DNA of 64,000 nt from contig JAIXUP010000037.1 in NCBI GenBank assembly GCA_027483505.1, forward strand, positions 1 to 64,000, read 5' to 3'. Positions within the stretch are counted from its first letter, which is position 1. Every line of letters begins with the position of its first letter. Below, in pieces: positions 20,909 to 32,100 of the stretch. A program made the translations under genes and the position numbers. The notes beneath the pieces are model-generated. The model was not told the DNA's origin, ran no database searches, and saw nothing but the letters and a program-made list of their open reading frames with translations. The DNA comes from Hyphomicrobiales bacterium. Lineage in GTDB: Bacteria; Pseudomonadota; Alphaproteobacteria; Rhizobiales; Beijerinckiaceae.

Positions 20909-21501
20909 CCTTGCAAACAGGCGTGATTGCCGGAACCTATATCAGCACCGACCCGATGGGCGGTGCCGGCAGCTTCGTGACCCATCCGGTACCGGAACTG
21001 GCACTGGACATGACGGGCATCCCCGGGGACCGGCATGCGGGTCTGAAGCGGCGGTCGACCGCGCGTGAACCGTGGCTGGAGCGCGGCACGATCCTCCGCA
21101 ATGACCGGCAGTTGTCGGTGCTGTCGCGCGCAGAGCTGGGCCAGATTGCCGCCGGCCTCGGCATCGCCGAAGCCACGCCGGAACTGATCGGCGCCAATCT
21201 GCTGATCGACGGCATCGCCGATCTGTCACGCATCGCGCCGGGCTCGCATCTGGCGATCGGCGGGTCATGGGGTGGCCGTGGCAAGTTCGACGGACACGCG
21301 CTCCTGCGGGTCGAGGCCTACAACCGCCCCTGCCGCGGGCCGGGCCGCAAGCTTGCTGCTGCCCATGGCCGGCCCGAGCTCGAGTTTGCCTTTCCGAAGG
21401 TTGCGGCCTCCTTGCGCGGGCTGGTGCTCAGCGTCGCCATCCCCGGCGTCGTCCGGGAAGGGGACACTGTGGTGGTGCTGGAGCCGGTGACGGCGCCCTG
21501 A
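20905..21501 (+). CDS. MOSC domain protein
   Basis: A 198-residue MOSC-domain protein. MOSC domains bind molybdenum cofactor or carry sulfur, and stand-alone versions (YiiM-like) act in molybdenum-enzyme detoxification. The N-terminal half has GDRHAGLKRR, and the conserved cysteine lies in YNRPCRGPGRKLA. The start TTG overlaps the stop of the beta-glucosidase gene, indicating translational coupling, although no functional link between the two is obvious. It ends 177 bases before the exporter gene. Confidence 0.85.
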   Translation: MTLQTGVIAGTYISTDPMGGAGSFVTHPVPELALDMTGIPGDRHAGLKRRSTAREPWLERGTILRNDRQLSVLSRAELGQIAAGLGIAEATPELIGANLLIDGIADLSRIAPGSHLAIGGSWGGRGKFDGHALLRVEAYNRPCRGPGRKLAAAHGRPELEFAFPKVAASLRGLVLSVAIPGVVREGDTVVVLEPVTAP

Positions 21502-21512
21502 CTTGCGATCTT

Positions 21513-21538
21513 CCTCCTTCGACAGGCTCAGGTTGAGG
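21513..21538. repeat. Dispersed palindromic element
   Basis: An imperfect palindrome of CCTC...TTCGACAGGCTCAGG...GAGG type. Elements with the core CTTCGACA(A/G)GCTCAGG are widespread intergenic repeats in alphaproteobacterial genomes. It sits just after the MOSC gene and could end its transcript. I see only one copy in the window. Confidence 0.55.
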
Positions 21539-21678
21539 ATTTGTGGGTTCGCGCCGGCGCGAAGTCCGATCAATCGCACTTTCGCATGAGTGCCATCAGC
21601 GGAATGCGTGAGCCATTGTCCGGCCAATTCGGTAAGCGTGAATCCTGCTTGCCTGCCTGCTTGCCGAAAGCACCCCAG

Positions 21679-22554
21679 ATGTCCCGCACAACGCTCGGCT
21701 TTCTCCTCGGATTTCTCGGCGTGGTTGCGTTCGGCGGCACATTCCCGATGACGCGGCTTGCCGTGCAGTGGTTCGATCCGCTGTTCGTCACTTTCTGGCG
21801 GCCCGGACTGGCGGGGTTAATGGCGCTGGCGCTGCTCGTTGTCCTGCGCAGGCCGGTTCCCGGCCGCGAGGCGCTGGTCCTGATGGCGATCTCGACGAGT
21901 TGCATCGTCTGGGGCTTCCCCGGGCTGGTCAACCTCGCCATGACCTTGATGGAGTCGTCCAATGCGGGTGTGATCGGCGGCATCCTGCCCATGGCGACAG
22001 CCATCGCCGCGGCTGTGATCCTGCGTGAGCCGCAGCCGCGCAGTTTCTGGATCGTCGCCGCCCTGGGCATGGCCTTTGTCGTCGGCTTCGCCATGCGCGG
22101 CGGCGGCACGCTGCAACCGGGCGACGTCATCATGCTAGTGGCGGTCGCCATCGCCGGGGTCGGCTATGTGCTCAGCGCCAAGCTCAGCCGCACCATGCCG
22201 GGCTGGGAGGTAATCTCGTGGATCCTGGTGATCGCGCTGCCGGTCAACCTGATCGGCATGATCTGGACCTGGCCGCCGGCAAGCGGGCCCGGCAGCCTGG
22301 CGGGGGCCACGCCCAGTGCGCTGCTCGGCTTCGCCTATGTCACGGTGATCAGCCAGTATGTCGGCTTCTTCGCCTGGAATGCGGGCCTCGCCATGGGCGG
22401 CGTCGCGCGGGTCGGTCAGGTGCAGCTTTTGCAGACCTTCATCACGCTGATCTTCGCCGCCGTCATCGTCGGTGAAACGGTTGAGCCGCTTGTCTGGGGA
22501 TCAGCCGTGGTTGTCGTCGCGCTGGTGTTTGCGGCGAAGAGGTTGGCGCGGTAA
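21679..22554 (+). CDS. EamA/DMT family exporter
   Basis: A 291-residue membrane protein of the drug/metabolite transporter superfamily with about ten hydrophobic segments in two EamA repeats. The first starts GFLLGFLGVVAFGGTFPMTRL, the second around LVAVAIAGVGYVLSAKLSR. Substrates in this family are amino acids, nucleosides or drugs; nothing here fixes one. I chose ATG 21679 because the first transmembrane helix begins there; upstream codons are not conserved-looking. Its stop is 11 bases from the end of convergent murD, at the inferred rearrangement breakpoint. Confidence 0.9.
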   Translation: MSRTTLGFLLGFLGVVAFGGTFPMTRLAVQWFDPLFVTFWRPGLAGLMALALLVVLRRPVPGREALVLMAISTSCIVWGFPGLVNLAMTLMESSNAGVIGGILPMATAIAAAVILREPQPRSFWIVAALGMAFVVGFAMRGGGTLQPGDVIMLVAVAIAGVGYVLSAKLSRTMPGWEVISWILVIALPVNLIGMIWTWPPASGPGSLAGATPSALLGFAYVTVISQYVGFFAWNAGLAMGGVARVGQVQLLQTFITLIFAAVIVGETVEPLVWGSAVVVVALVFAAKRLAR

Positions 22555-22565
22555 AGGCGTCATCC

Positions 22566-23966
22566 CTACCCCAGCTTTGCCACAAGCGTCTTGAACACAT
22601 CGCCCCGGTGCTCGAAGTTCTGGAACTGGTCGTAAGAGGCGCAGGCCGGCGACAGCAGCACGCAGACGTCGCGCTCGCCGCCGTGTGCCGCCGCGTCGCG
22701 GGCTGCCGCCGCAACCGCCTTTTCGAGCGTGCCGCTGATCTCGTGGCTCACGGCGCCATCGAGCGTCTTGGCAAAATCCTCTGCGGCCGCGCCGATCAGA
22801 TAGGCCTTCGCGATGTTGGGGAAGTAGCGGCGCAGGCTTTCAATGCCGCCCTCCTTGGCCTTGCCACCGGCGATCCAGAACACGTCCCGGAACGAGGTCA
22901 GCGCCTTTTCAGTCGAGTCGGCGTTGGTGGCCTTGGAATCATTGATGAAGACGACCCGGCCGCGGCGACCGACTTCTTCCATCCGGTGCGGCAGGCCCGG
23001 ATAGGTCCTGAGGCCCTCTGCGATGACCTCATCGGGGACGCCAAGGGCCGAAACTGCGGCAAAAGCCGCAGCCGCATTCTGGGCATTGTGCATCCCGCGC
23101 AGTGAACCGATGCCGGAGAGATTGGCGACAACACGGGGCTTGCCGCCCTCGACGCGCACAAGGCGCACATCAAGGGCGCCGTCATTGGCCGTCACGCCCG
23201 CAAAGATGCCATTGTCGACCGGGGCTTCGGCGGAGATGCGCAGGAGCGGCAGGCCGCTGGCCACCCGGCGCGAGGCCATTGCCTTCGACCAGGCGTCGTC
23301 GACACCGATGATGGCAATTCCGGCGGCAGCCACAAGGCGTTCCTTGATGGCGGCGTAGTTCTCCATCGTTCCGTGCCGGTCGAGATGGTCGGGGGTCAGG
23401 TTGAGGTGGATGCCAATGGTCGGGTTCAGCGAAGGCGCGAGGTCGATCTGGAAGGACGAGCACTCGACCACATGCACGCGGTCCGGCGCGGGCGGCATCA
23501 GCGACAGCACCGGAGCGCCGATGTTGCCGCCCATCTGCGCGTCCTTGCCTGCGGCTTTCAGCAGATGGGCGATCAGCGCTGTGGTGGTCGACTTGCCGTT
23601 GGTGCCGGTGATCGCGATGAAGGGCGAGGCCGGGGCCAGCTTGGCGCGCTCGCGGCAGAACAGCTCGACATCGCCGATGATCGGGATGCCTGCCCTCGTC
23701 GCCGACTCGACTGTCCAGTGCGGCTTGGGATGGGTGAGCGGAATGCCGGGCGACAGCACCAGCGCATCGAGTTGCTTCCAGTTGGCGGCCCGCAGGTTGC
23801 CGGTGCGCAGCCCGTAGCCCGAGGCGATGCCAACCGAGCGCTCGTCGTCATCGAAGCAGATGACCTCGCAGCCGCCGTCGCGCAGGGCGAACGCCGTGGC
23901 CGCGCCTGAGTTGCCAAGGCCGAAGACGGCGACGGTCTTGCCGACGAAAGAGGTGATCGGGGTCAT
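22566..23966 (-). CDS. murD: UDP-N-acetylmuramoyl-L-alanine--D-glutamate ligase
   Basis: MurD adds D-glutamate to UDP-MurNAc-L-Ala in the cytoplasm. The 466-residue product has the N-terminal nucleotide-binding domain [17 protein letters not shown], the ATP loop [17 protein letters not shown] and the C-terminal substrate region [17 protein letters not shown]. It is the last gene of the minus-strand dcw half, six bases after mraY. In the canonical order ftsW should follow; here the convergent exporter gene follows instead. Confidence 0.98.
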   Translation of the reverse strand: MTPITSFVGKTVAVFGLGNSGAATAFALRDGGCEVICFDDDERSVGIASGYGLRTGNLRAANWKQLDALVLSPGIPLTHPKPHWTVESATRAGIPIIGDVELFCRERAKLAPASPFIAITGTNGKSTTTALIAHLLKAAGKDAQMGGNIGAPVLSLMPPAPDRVHVVECSSFQIDLAPSLNPTIGIHLNLTPDHLDRHGTMENYAAIKERLVAAAGIAIIGVDDAWSKAMASRRVASGLPLLRISAEAPVDNGIFAGVTANDGALDVRLVRVEGGKPRVVANLSGIGSLRGMHNAQNAAAAFAAVSALGVPDEVIAEGLRTYPGLPHRMEEVGRRGRVVFINDSKATNADSTEKALTSFRDVFWIAGGKAKEGGIESLRRYFPNIAKAYLIGAAAEDFAKTLDGAVSHEISGTLEKAVAAAARDAAAHGGERDVCVLLSPACASYDQFQNFEHRGDVFKTLVAKLG

Positions 23967-23972
23967 GGGAAC

Positions 23973-25055
23973 TCAACGCAGCTTGAGGGTGGACAGGCCG
24001 ACCAGCGCCAGCACCACGGAGATGATCCAGAAGCGGATCACCACCTGGGCCTCGGTCCAGCCCTTCTTTTCGAAATGGTGATGGATCGGGGCCATCAGGA
24101 AGACGCGCTTGCCGGTGCGCTTGAACACCGCGACCTGGATGATCACGGACAGGGCCTCGACGACGAACAGGCCGCCGACGATCGCCAGCACGATCTCGTG
24201 CTTGGTCGCCACCGCGATGATGCCGAGAAGGCCGCCGAGCCCGAGCGAGCCGGTGTCACCCATGAAGATCTGGGCGGGAGGCGCATTGAACCAGAGAAAG
24301 CCGAGGCCCGCGCCGATGATCGCGCCGCAGACTACGGCGAGTTCGCCCGTTCCGGGCACGTGATTGATCTGCAGGTAGGCCGAGAACACGACGTTGCCCG
24401 ACAGGTAGGCAATGAAGCCGAAGGTGGCCGCCGCGATCATCACCGGGACAATGGCGAGCCCGTCGAGCCCGTCCGTGAGGTTGACCGCGTTGCCCGCGCC
24501 GACCACCACAAAGGCGGCGAGCAGGGGGAACAGGATGCCGACATAGACCAGGGCATCCTTGAACAGCGGGATCGAAAACGCCTGCGACAGGCCCGGCGGG
24601 GACAGGACCATGATGGCGTAGCAGGCCAGCACGGCGATGATGGTCTCGAGCGCGAGGCGCGACTTGCCGGAGAAGCCGTTGTGCGACTGCTTGGTGACCT
24701 TGAGATAGTCGTCATAAAAGCCGATGGCGGCATAGAAGAACGCCACGAGGATGACGATCCAGACGAAGGGGTTCTTCAGGTTGGCCCAGAGCAGGGTCGA
24801 GGCGATCAGCCCGCCCAGGATCATCAGCCCGCCCATGGTCGGCGTACCGCGCTTGGCGAGGTGGCTTTCAGGTCCGTCAGTGCGGATCGGCTGGCCCTTG
24901 CCCTGCTTGACGCGCAGCCAGGCAATGCTCGCCGGGCCGAAGAAGAACACCAGCATCAGCGCTGTCGCCGTTGCTCCCGCCGTGCGGAAGGTGATGTAGC
25001 GGAAGATGTTGAGCGGGCCAAAGACGCTCGAGAAATCGGCAAGCAGGGCGAGCAT
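23973..25055 (-). CDS. mraY: Phospho-N-acetylmuramoyl-pentapeptide transferase
   Basis: MraY moves phospho-MurNAc-pentapeptide to undecaprenyl phosphate, forming lipid I at the inner membrane. The 360-residue protein has about ten transmembrane helices. Catalytic motifs are [20 protein letters not shown] and, near the C-terminus, [11 protein letters not shown]. It lies 20 bases after murF and six before murD in the same transcript. Confidence 0.98.
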   Translation of the reverse strand: MLALLADFSSVFGPLNIFRYITFRTAGATATALMLVFFFGPASIAWLRVKQGKGQPIRTDGPESHLAKRGTPTMGGLMILGGLIASTLLWANLKNPFVWIVILVAFFYAAIGFYDDYLKVTKQSHNGFSGKSRLALETIIAVLACYAIMVLSPPGLSQAFSIPLFKDALVYVGILFPLLAAFVVVGAGNAVNLTDGLDGLAIVPVMIAAATFGFIAYLSGNVVFSAYLQINHVPGTGELAVVCGAIIGAGLGFLWFNAPPAQIFMGDTGSLGLGGLLGIIAVATKHEIVLAIVGGLFVVEALSVIIQVAVFKRTGKRVFLMAPIHHHFEKKGWTEAQVVIRFWIISVVLALVGLSTLKLR

Positions 25056-25075
25056 GTCTGGCGTTCGCTTCTGGT

Positions 25076-26494
25076 TCAGTCGGCGGAAACGGGCGGGAAA
25101 CGCGACAGGATGGCCTTGACGAGCGGCCCCATCCTGGAGCCGAGCGACCCCTTCACGGTGACCACGTCTCCGGCCCTGAGCGCATCGAGGACAAGCGCCT
25201 CAAGCCCGGCAGACGAAGCGGCATACGCTCCCCGACGGGCCGATGGCAAGGCGTCATACAGATTTCGCATGAGCGGACCGGCGGCAAAGACGAGATCGAC
25301 GCTGTTGTCCTCGATCGGCGCGGCGAGTTCGGCATGCATCTGCCGCTCCTGCGGCCCGAGTTCGAGCATGTCGCCCATGACCGCGATTCGGCGTCCGCGC
25401 GCGCCCGGCTTCAGCCTGCCGAGATTCTCCAGCGCCGCGCGCATCGAGGCCGGGTTGGCGTTGTAGCTCTCGTCCATCAGCGTGATGGTTCCGCCGGGCG
25501 CATTGAGGTGCTGCCGCGCGCCACGCCCCTGGGGCGGTTTCAGGTCGGCCAGACCGAGCGCGGCAAGGGCGAGATCGGCGCCGATCAGCCTGACCGCCGC
25601 CAGAACGGCAAGCGAATTCATCACGATGTGCTTGCCGGGGCTGCCGATCTTGTAGGCGACGCGCGTGCCCATGACATCAGCCTCGACCACCGAAAGATCG
25701 GCCTGCAGGATGCACGACAACAGCCTCACATCGGCATGGGCGGCCTCGCCGAAGCTGACGACGCGGCCGGCACGGCTGGCCATGGCGTGGGCTTTGAGGC
25801 GCGCAAACTGCGGAATGTCGGCATTGGCCACCGCGACGCCATGGGGCGGCAGCCCGTCATAGATGGCGGCCTTCTCGTCGGCGATGGCCTCGACGCTCGG
25901 AAAGGAGGCGAGGTGGACCGGCTGCACCGTCGTGATGATGGCAACATCCGGGCAGGCCATCCGCGCCAGCGGCGCGATCTCGCCGGGATTGCTCATGCCG
26001 ATCTCGTAGACGCCGTAGCGGATGTCGCGCGGTGTGCGGACCAGCGTCAGCGGCACGCCCCAATGATTGTTGTAGGAGCCGACCGGCGCCATGGTCTCCC
26101 CCTGGCGCGAGAGCAGCAGCTTCAGCGCCTCCTTGGTGCCGGTCTTGCCGACTGAGCCGGTGATGGCGATCACGCCGGCCTTTACCTCCGCCCGGCGCGC
26201 GATGCCGGCCCGTTCCATGGCTCGCAGCGGATGATCGACCACCGCGAGCGGCCCCTTGCCGGCCAGTGCGGGTGCATGCGCCTCATCCACGACCGCAAGG
26301 GACGCGCCTGCGGCAAAAGCGGCATCGACGAAATCATGACCGTCGCGGGCGTCGACGAGTGCGAAGAAGGCGTCGCCCGGCTGCAGCGTGCGCGTGTCGA
26401 TCGACGCGCCCGTGACGGCGGAGGGCACTGGCCCGGCCAGCCGCGCGCCCAGCGCCTTGATCAGTTCGGGTCCGGTCCAGAGGGGTGACGTCAT
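25076..26494 (-). CDS. murF: UDP-N-acetylmuramoyl-tripeptide--D-alanyl-D-alanine ligase
   Basis: MurF adds D-Ala-D-Ala to the UDP-MurNAc-tripeptide. The 472-residue product has the Mur ligase ATP loop [15 protein letters not shown], the [13 protein letters not shown] segment and the C-terminal [19 protein letters not shown]. Its start codon overlaps the end of murE by four bases, so translation is coupled. Confidence 0.98.
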   Translation of the reverse strand: MTSPLWTGPELIKALGARLAGPVPSAVTGASIDTRTLQPGDAFFALVDARDGHDFVDAAFAAGASLAVVDEAHAPALAGKGPLAVVDHPLRAMERAGIARRAEVKAGVIAITGSVGKTGTKEALKLLLSRQGETMAPVGSYNNHWGVPLTLVRTPRDIRYGVYEIGMSNPGEIAPLARMACPDVAIITTVQPVHLASFPSVEAIADEKAAIYDGLPPHGVAVANADIPQFARLKAHAMASRAGRVVSFGEAAHADVRLLSCILQADLSVVEADVMGTRVAYKIGSPGKHIVMNSLAVLAAVRLIGADLALAALGLADLKPPQGRGARQHLNAPGGTITLMDESYNANPASMRAALENLGRLKPGARGRRIAVMGDMLELGPQERQMHAELAAPIEDNSVDLVFAAGPLMRNLYDALPSARRGAYAASSAGLEALVLDALRAGDVVTVKGSLGSRMGPLVKAILSRFPPVSAD

Positions 26495-27948
26495 CGGTTC
26501 AGCTCGCGAATGGCCAGGGTGATTTCATCATGATCCGAGAAGGGCAGGGTCCGGTCGCCGACAATCTGGCCGGTTTCATGACCCTTGCCGGCAACGACCA
26601 GCACATCGCCGGGCTTCAGCATGGCGACGCCATGGCGGATCGCGGCGGCGCGGTCGCCGATCTCCAGCGCGCCGGGGGCGGCGGCCATGATCTCGGCGCG
26701 GATCGCTGCGGGAACTTCGCTGCGTGGATTGTCGTCGGTGACGATGGTCACATCTGCCTTCTTGACCGAAATCGCGCCCATGATCGGCCGCTTGCCCTTG
26801 TCGCGGTCGCCGCCGCAGCCGAACAGGCTGATGAGCTTTCCGGTCGCATAGGGGCGCAACGTGTCCAGGACCGCCGCCAGCGCGTCCGGCTTGTGGGCGT
26901 AATCGACGATGGCGAGACCGCCATTGTGGGTGCCGGCGCGCTCCAGCCGTCCTGGAACGCCGGACAGCCCGCCGATCGCCATGATCGCCGCTTCGGGCGC
27001 CTCGCCTGTGGCCAGCGCAAAGCCTGCAGCCACCAGCGCGTTGCCGGCCATGAAGTCGCCGACCAGCGGCAGTGTCACGTCGAGCGTCCTGCCCGACACC
27101 GAGACGGTCAGCCGCTGGCCGAAGCCGATGCGTTCGACCTCAAGAAGGCGGATGGAGTCGCCGGCCTTGCCGACTGTCAGCAAACGCAGCCCCCGCGACA
27201 GGGCCGCAGCGGCGGCGCGGTCGCTCCAGGCGCCATCGAGGTTGACGACGACCGGGGCACCGGCGGGCACCAACTCCCAGAGCCGGAGTTTGGCCTCAAG
27301 GTAATCGTCCATTGTCGGATGGTAGTCGAGATGGTCGCGGCCGAGATTGAGGAAGGCGGCGGCGCTGAGTCGAACGCCGTCCAGCCTGCGCTGGTCGAGG
27401 CCGTGCGAGGAGGCCTCCATGGCGAGATGGGTAATGCCATCGCCCGCCAGCCGGTCGAGCGTCGCATGCAGCGTGACAGGATCGGGCGTGGTCAGGGAGC
27501 CATATTGGGCGCCTGACGCGGTGACGACGCCGACCGTGCCGAGGCTGGCGGCGTCATGTCCGAGCGCCGCGTAGATCTGGCGGGTGAAATCGGCAACCGA
27601 AGACTTGCCGCTGGTGCCGGTGACGGCGGTGATGACGCCCGGCTGGCGTGGATGGACGCGGGCTGCGGCGAGGGCGAGGGCGCGGCGCGGGTCGGCAAGG
27701 CTGGCGAAGGCCACCGACGCCGGCAGATTTGCCGGGCGCGGGCCGGCCGCGATTACCGCGACCGCTCCCTTCGCGACGGCGTCGAGCATGTAGCGCGCGC
27801 CATCGGTCTTTGCTCCGGCATAGGCCACGAAGACATGGCCAGGCTGCACGGCGCGGCTGTCCATGGTGACGCCTGAGACGGAAAGGCTGGCCTGGTCGCC
27901 TGCAAACGCGCCCGGAAAGAGGGCGCCGAGGGTCAGGGCATCTGGCAT
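26491..27948 (-). CDS. murE: UDP-N-acetylmuramoyl-L-alanyl-D-glutamate--meso-diaminopimelate ligase
   Basis: MurE adds the third stem-peptide residue. The 485-residue product has an ATP loop reading VTGTSGKSSVADF, a variant of the usual TGTNGKT. The DNPR motif (VTDDNPRSEVPAAI) marks enzymes using meso-diaminopimelate rather than lysine. The mature C-terminus contains AGKGHETGQ. It lies 85 bases after ftsI and overlaps murF by four bases. Confidence 0.98.
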   Translation of the reverse strand: MPDALTLGALFPGAFAGDQASLSVSGVTMDSRAVQPGHVFVAYAGAKTDGARYMLDAVAKGAVAVIAAGPRPANLPASVAFASLADPRRALALAAARVHPRQPGVITAVTGTSGKSSVADFTRQIYAALGHDAASLGTVGVVTASGAQYGSLTTPDPVTLHATLDRLAGDGITHLAMEASSHGLDQRRLDGVRLSAAAFLNLGRDHLDYHPTMDDYLEAKLRLWELVPAGAPVVVNLDGAWSDRAAAAALSRGLRLLTVGKAGDSIRLLEVERIGFGQRLTVSVSGRTLDVTLPLVGDFMAGNALVAAGFALATGEAPEAAIMAIGGLSGVPGRLERAGTHNGGLAIVDYAHKPDALAAVLDTLRPYATGKLISLFGCGGDRDKGKRPIMGAISVKKADVTIVTDDNPRSEVPAAIRAEIMAAAPGALEIGDRAAAIRHGVAMLKPGDVLVVAGKGHETGQIVGDRTLPFSDHDEITLAIRELNR

Positions 27949-28033
27949 CGATCACATCCGGGTTGCGGGATTGCAGGACTTCACTCAACGCAACGCGGTC
28001 TTGACTGCCCGGAACCCTGGACAGGATATGGCT

Positions 28034-29785
28034 TCAGCGGGTGCCCCAGGCGCCGACCCGCGCCATCAGCGGGAATGGCCTGTCCGGCGCCTCGAAGCGC
28101 GGCGGCAGCCCGAGCAACGGGGCGACGCGCTCGATGATCCGGCCCGTGGTCGGCGAAGCGTTCCAGCCCGAGGTTGCAAAACCGTGCGTTTCGGGCAGGC
28201 CCTGCGGCTCGTCATACAGCGTCATGAACAGATAGCGCGGCTTGTCCGACGGGGCGATGGCCATGAAGGTGGTGAACAGCCGTGTCTTCGAGTAGCGGCC
28301 GTTGACCACCTTTTCCGCCGTGCCCGTCTTTCCGCCGACATAGAAGCCCGAGACTGCGGCGCGCGAAGCCGAGCCGCGCTCGGCGTTGAGGCGCATGACG
28401 TATCGCATCGCCTCCGATGTTTCGGTCTTCACCAGACGCGTCGCGATGGCCTTTGCGTCCTCTTCGGAGCGCTTGAGGAAGGTTGGGGGGATCAAAAGGC
28501 CGCCATTCATCAGCGCACCGGTCGCCATGGCCGCCTGCAGCGGCGCCACCGCAAGACCGTGGCCGAAGGCGATCGTCATGGTGTTGAGCTCGCCCCAGCG
28601 CTGCGGCACGATGGGTTCGGCGCTCTCGGGCAGTTCCGTCCGCAGCCTGTCGAGCTGGCCCGCCCGCTTCAGGAAGTTGCGGTGATGATCGACGCCGAGC
28701 TGCAGCGCCATCTTCGCCGTGCCGATGTTGGAGGAGTAGATGAACACCTCCGGCACGCTCATGATGCGCTTCTGGGCGTGGAAGTCGTTGATGGTGTGGC
28801 GGCCATAGCGCAGGGCGTTGCGGGCGTCGAAGGTCGAATTGACGTTGAAGCGGCCTGAATCGAGCGCCATCGCGACCGTCAGCGCCTTGAAGGTCGAACC
28901 CATTTCGAAGACACCGACATTGACGCGGTTGATCCTGTTCGGATCGAGCGCGTCAGCCTGGTTTGCGGGATCGAAGTCCGGCAGGGACACCGTGGCGATG
29001 ACCTCGCCGGTGGTGACGTCGATGATCGAACCGGCCGCCGCCTTGGCCTTGAACTTGGCCATGCCGATGGCGAGCTCGTCGCGCAGCGCGTGCTGCACAC
29101 GCAGGTCGATCGAGACCTGGACCGGCTTGAGCTCCTTGCTGGTGGCGTTGATGCCCGCCCCGGTCGGATCGATCAGGCCCTTCTGGTCGATGTACTTTTC
29201 GATGCCGGCAATGCCGATGTTGTCGATGTTGGCGAAGCCCAGAACATGGGCTGCGGCCGTCCCGTTGGGATAGACGCGCTTGTTCTCGGGGACGAAGCCG
29301 ATGCCGGGAATGCCAAGGCGATGGACTTCGGCCTGCTGGCGCGGCGTGATCTCGCGCTTGACCCAGACGAAGCCGCGCCGTCGCTCGAAGCGATCGCGAA
29401 GGTCCTTGGCGTTGATGTCAGGCAGGACGGCGGAGAGCAGCTCCACGGCCTCGTCCTTGTCGAGGATCTTGCGAGGCTCGGCAAAGACCGACACCGAGCG
29501 CACATCGGTCGCCAGCACCTCGCCGTTGCGGTCGATGATGTCCGGGCGTGCCGCAGAGGTGGCGTCCGCCGTGGCGCGGCGCAGGCCGACAGGTTCATCC
29601 TGTGCGACGGCGAGATAGACAAGCCGCCCGGACAGGGTGAGGAACAGCGCCCCGAAGCAGAGCATGATCAGACCGACGCGCGCCTCGCTTTTCTCCTTGT
29701 TCATGGAGAACAGGCTGCGCAGCAGGCCGCGCCGCGCCGCGACCGGCATTGCGGGGTTTGTCTGCGTGGTGGCGTTGCGCGTCAT
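28034..29785 (-). CDS. ftsI: Septal peptidoglycan transpeptidase (PBP3)
   Basis: FtsI cross-links septal peptidoglycan as part of the divisome. The 583-residue protein has a cytoplasmic N-terminus, one transmembrane helix ([19 protein letters not shown]), a dimerisation domain and the transpeptidase domain. Catalytic motifs are SxxK in MGSTFKAL, SxN in YSSNIG and KTG in GGKTGTAEK. It follows the ftsL-like gene by 12 bases. Length is normal for Hyphomicrobiales. Confidence 0.98.
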   Translation of the reverse strand: MTRNATTQTNPAMPVAARRGLLRSLFSMNKEKSEARVGLIMLCFGALFLTLSGRLVYLAVAQDEPVGLRRATADATSAARPDIIDRNGEVLATDVRSVSVFAEPRKILDKDEAVELLSAVLPDINAKDLRDRFERRRGFVWVKREITPRQQAEVHRLGIPGIGFVPENKRVYPNGTAAAHVLGFANIDNIGIAGIEKYIDQKGLIDPTGAGINATSKELKPVQVSIDLRVQHALRDELAIGMAKFKAKAAAGSIIDVTTGEVIATVSLPDFDPANQADALDPNRINRVNVGVFEMGSTFKALTVAMALDSGRFNVNSTFDARNALRYGRHTINDFHAQKRIMSVPEVFIYSSNIGTAKMALQLGVDHHRNFLKRAGQLDRLRTELPESAEPIVPQRWGELNTMTIAFGHGLAVAPLQAAMATGALMNGGLLIPPTFLKRSEEDAKAIATRLVKTETSEAMRYVMRLNAERGSASRAAVSGFYVGGKTGTAEKVVNGRYSKTRLFTTFMAIAPSDKPRYLFMTLYDEPQGLPETHGFATSGWNASPTTGRIIERVAPLLGLPPRFEAPDRPFPLMARVGAWGTR

Positions 29786-29797
29786 CTGTGGTCTGCC

Positions 29798-30421
29798 TCA
29801 CTGAAGCCGAACGGGCGCGTTGCCGGCGGGAGCGGCGGCAAGCGGAACGGACCTTGGGGGGACTGGCCGGGCCACCGGCGCCGGAGCATTCTGCGGCGCG
29901 ATCGCGCGCGCGGGGATCGGCCTCGGCGTAACGGGAGCGGCGATGGCCGGGCGCGCCGGCGGCGCTGCGGTGACGCGCGGGCTGACCGGTGCGGTCGCGG
30001 CGGGGCGCGCAACCGGTGCTTTCGGCGCTGATGGGCGCGGTGTTGCCGCTGCGTTCTGCGGACGGGGCGGGAGGCTGGCCGTCGGCATGCCGTCGAGCCT
30101 GATGCCAAGCGCTTCGAGCTTCTGCCCGATATCGTCGACCTTGGGCCCCTTTGCGGGGATGTCGGAAAAGCGGACCAGCTGGGTCGCCGCCAGCGGCTGC
30201 GTGTTGAGATGGCGCTCGGCCAGCATCTGCAGACGATCAGGCCGGTTGAGGAACTGCCATTCCGCCTTGAGCACGGCAATGGCCTCGCGCTCCTTCTGGG
30301 CGCGCAGCTTGAGCTTTGCCAGCTGCTCGCCGTGCAGGAGCGTGTCGTACTTCACGCTGTAGGCATAGGTTGCCGAAGAAATCAGCGCGCCGATGGCGAT
30401 GACATGGAACAGCTTGATCAT
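29798..30421 (-). CDS. ftsL: FtsL-like cell division protein with Pro/Ala-rich tail
   Basis: Position between rsmH and ftsI, one N-terminal transmembrane helix ([19 protein letters not shown]) and a following coiled coil (about residues 28-70, ending at [15 protein letters not shown]) identify FtsL. This bitopic protein pairs with FtsB and activates FtsWI. The product is 207 residues, longer than the roughly 120 of E. coli, because about 95 C-terminal residues are a low-complexity Pro/Ala/Arg tail in the periplasm. It overlaps rsmH by four bases. Confidence 0.85.
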   Translation of the reverse strand: MIKLFHVIAIGALISSATYAYSVKYDTLLHGEQLAKLKLRAQKEREAIAVLKAEWQFLNRPDRLQMLAERHLNTQPLAATQLVRFSDIPAKGPKVDDIGQKLEALGIRLDGMPTASLPPRPQNAAATPRPSAPKAPVARPAATAPVSPRVTAAPPARPAIAAPVTPRPIPARAIAPQNAPAPVARPVPPRSVPLAAAPAGNAPVRLQ

Positions 30422-31512
30422 CGACGCCCCCGCCTGTCGGCCTTGCCGTCCATGTCTGGGCGCGGCGACCGCGGCTTACGCGTGGCGACCGGTTCGGGCA
30501 GGGCGGCCAGCGCGCTGACCTCGGCATCGACGGCGCGCGCGGCGGCAGCGGTGCGTTCCGCGACACGCAGCTTTGCGGACCGTGCCCTTGGGTTGGCTGT
30601 GATCTCGGCGTCCGTGGGCGCGATCACCCCGCGGTGGACAAGGCTGAAGGTCGGCGCGTCACCGGCCTTGACCGGCTCGAAGCGCGACAGCCCGCCGCCG
30701 GCGCGGCCCGAGCGGCGCTGCAGGAACTGTTTCACGATCCGGTCCTCGAGCGAGTGAAAGGTCACCACGGCGAGCCTGCCGCCGGGCCGCAGCACCTGTT
30801 CGGCGCCGTGCAGGGCGCGCACCAACTCGCCCAGTTCGTCATTGACGGCGATCCGGAGCGCCTGAAACGTCCGCGTCGCGGGATGGATGCTGCCCGGTTC
30901 GGCCCAGACGACCGAGGCGACGACATCCGCGAGCCTCTTCGTGGTGGTGATCGGCTCAAGCCGGCGCGCCTCGAGAATGGCGCGGGCGACAGCGCGGGCG
31001 CGGCGTTCTTCGCCATAGTGAAAGATGATGTCCGCCAGTTCGGCCTCGTCACCTTCATTGACAAGGTCGGTGGCGCTTTGGCCGGAGGCGGCCATGCGCA
31101 TGTCGAGCGGGCCGTCAAAGCGGAACGAGAAGCCCCTGGCGGGCTGGTCGAGCTGCATCGAGGAGACGCCGATGTCGAGTACGATCCCGTCGAGGGGCGC
31201 GAAACCGGCCTCAGTGGCTTCCGTCGCAAGATCGCCGAAGATGCCCTCGACGAGTTTCAGCCGACCGCCGGACTGGTTGACCAGATCATAGCCGCCGGCA
31301 ATGGCGGCCGGATCGCGGTCCAGCGCCAGCACGGTCACGTCGGGCGCGGCCGCGAGTATGGTGCGCGTGTATCCCCCAGCGCCAAATGTGCCGTCCAGGA
31401 TGCGTGCTGCGGGCTGGATGTCGAGGGCGGCCACCGCTTCGGCCAGAAGAACCGGCGCATGACGGGCCGCTCCGCTGACAGTCGCCTCGCTGCTTTTGCC
31501 GCGGATTGTCAT
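30418..31512 (-). CDS. rsmH: 16S rRNA m4C1402 methyltransferase
   Basis: RsmH (MraW) methylates N4 of C1402 in 16S rRNA. The 364-residue product begins [10 protein letters not shown] after a short leader and has the SAM loop [15 protein letters not shown], the acidic LDRDP and the core [19 protein letters not shown]. The C-terminal 40 residues are a charged extension. I chose ATG 31512 because it overlaps the mraZ stop by four bases; the open frame runs further upstream through mraZ in another frame. Confidence 0.96.
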   Translation of the reverse strand: MTIRGKSSEATVSGAARHAPVLLAEAVAALDIQPAARILDGTFGAGGYTRTILAAAPDVTVLALDRDPAAIAGGYDLVNQSGGRLKLVEGIFGDLATEATEAGFAPLDGIVLDIGVSSMQLDQPARGFSFRFDGPLDMRMAASGQSATDLVNEGDEAELADIIFHYGEERRARAVARAILEARRLEPITTTKRLADVVASVVWAEPGSIHPATRTFQALRIAVNDELGELVRALHGAEQVLRPGGRLAVVTFHSLEDRIVKQFLQRRSGRAGGGLSRFEPVKAGDAPTFSLVHRGVIAPTDAEITANPRARSAKLRVAERTAAAARAVDAEVSALAALPEPVATRKPRSPRPDMDGKADRRGRR

Positions 31513-31988
31513 CGCTCGCCGCCTTCCCATGCAGCGCTCGTCCAGGGCGAAGCGGGGCTGCGCCGGAGTTCGCGCAGGCGGAGCCGCGCCGCCTCCAGAT
31601 GGGCCTGAAAGCGGACCGGTTCCCAGATCTGGAATTTCGAGCCCAGGCCGACGAAGCTGACCTGATCGGTCAGACCCGTGAACGCCACGAAGCTGTCCGT
31701 CAGCTGCACGCGGCCTTCCGCATCGATCTTCAGGCGCTCCGAAACGCCGAGCAGGGCTGTCGAGAGGTGGTCCCGCTCTTCCGAGTACGGCGGCAGCGCC
31801 GCCAGGATCGCGTCGATCTCGCCCAGCAGCGCATGGCCGCCTGCATCCAGTGCCTGAAGGTCGAGCGAGGGGTGGACATGAAGCCCATCGAAGCCATCGC
31901 GCGCCAACACGGCCCGGAAGCTGGCAGGAACCGACACGCGCCCCTTTGCGTCCAGGCGATTGGTGAAGTTCGACACAAAGCGGTCCAT
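31509..31988 (-). CDS. mraZ: Transcriptional regulator MraZ
   Basis: MraZ is a ring-forming AbrB-fold DNA-binding protein that represses its own dcw operon. The 159-residue product has two SpoVT/AbrB-like repeats, the first with [16 protein letters not shown], the second with [17 protein letters not shown] chose ATG 31988 (MDRFVSNF), the usual start; an in-frame extension to 32063 looks untranslated. Four TGGG decamers lie 113-147 bases upstream. It is the first gene of the cluster. Confidence 0.96.
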   Translation of the reverse strand: MDRFVSNFTNRLDAKGRVSVPASFRAVLARDGFDGLHVHPSLDLQALDAGGHALLGEIDAILAALPPYSEERDHLSTALLGVSERLKIDAEGRVQLTDSFVAFTGLTDQVSFVGLGSKFQIWEPVRFQAHLEAARLRLRELRRSPASPWTSAAWEGGER

Positions 31989-32100
31989 GGACCCAACGCT
32001 CACTGAAACGCACCGCGAGGCCACCCGGGCCGGGCCCTTTGCCGGCACCCCAAGCAGCGGCATCAGCCACAGAGCAGAGCCCTGAAAGACCGCTCTTTGA

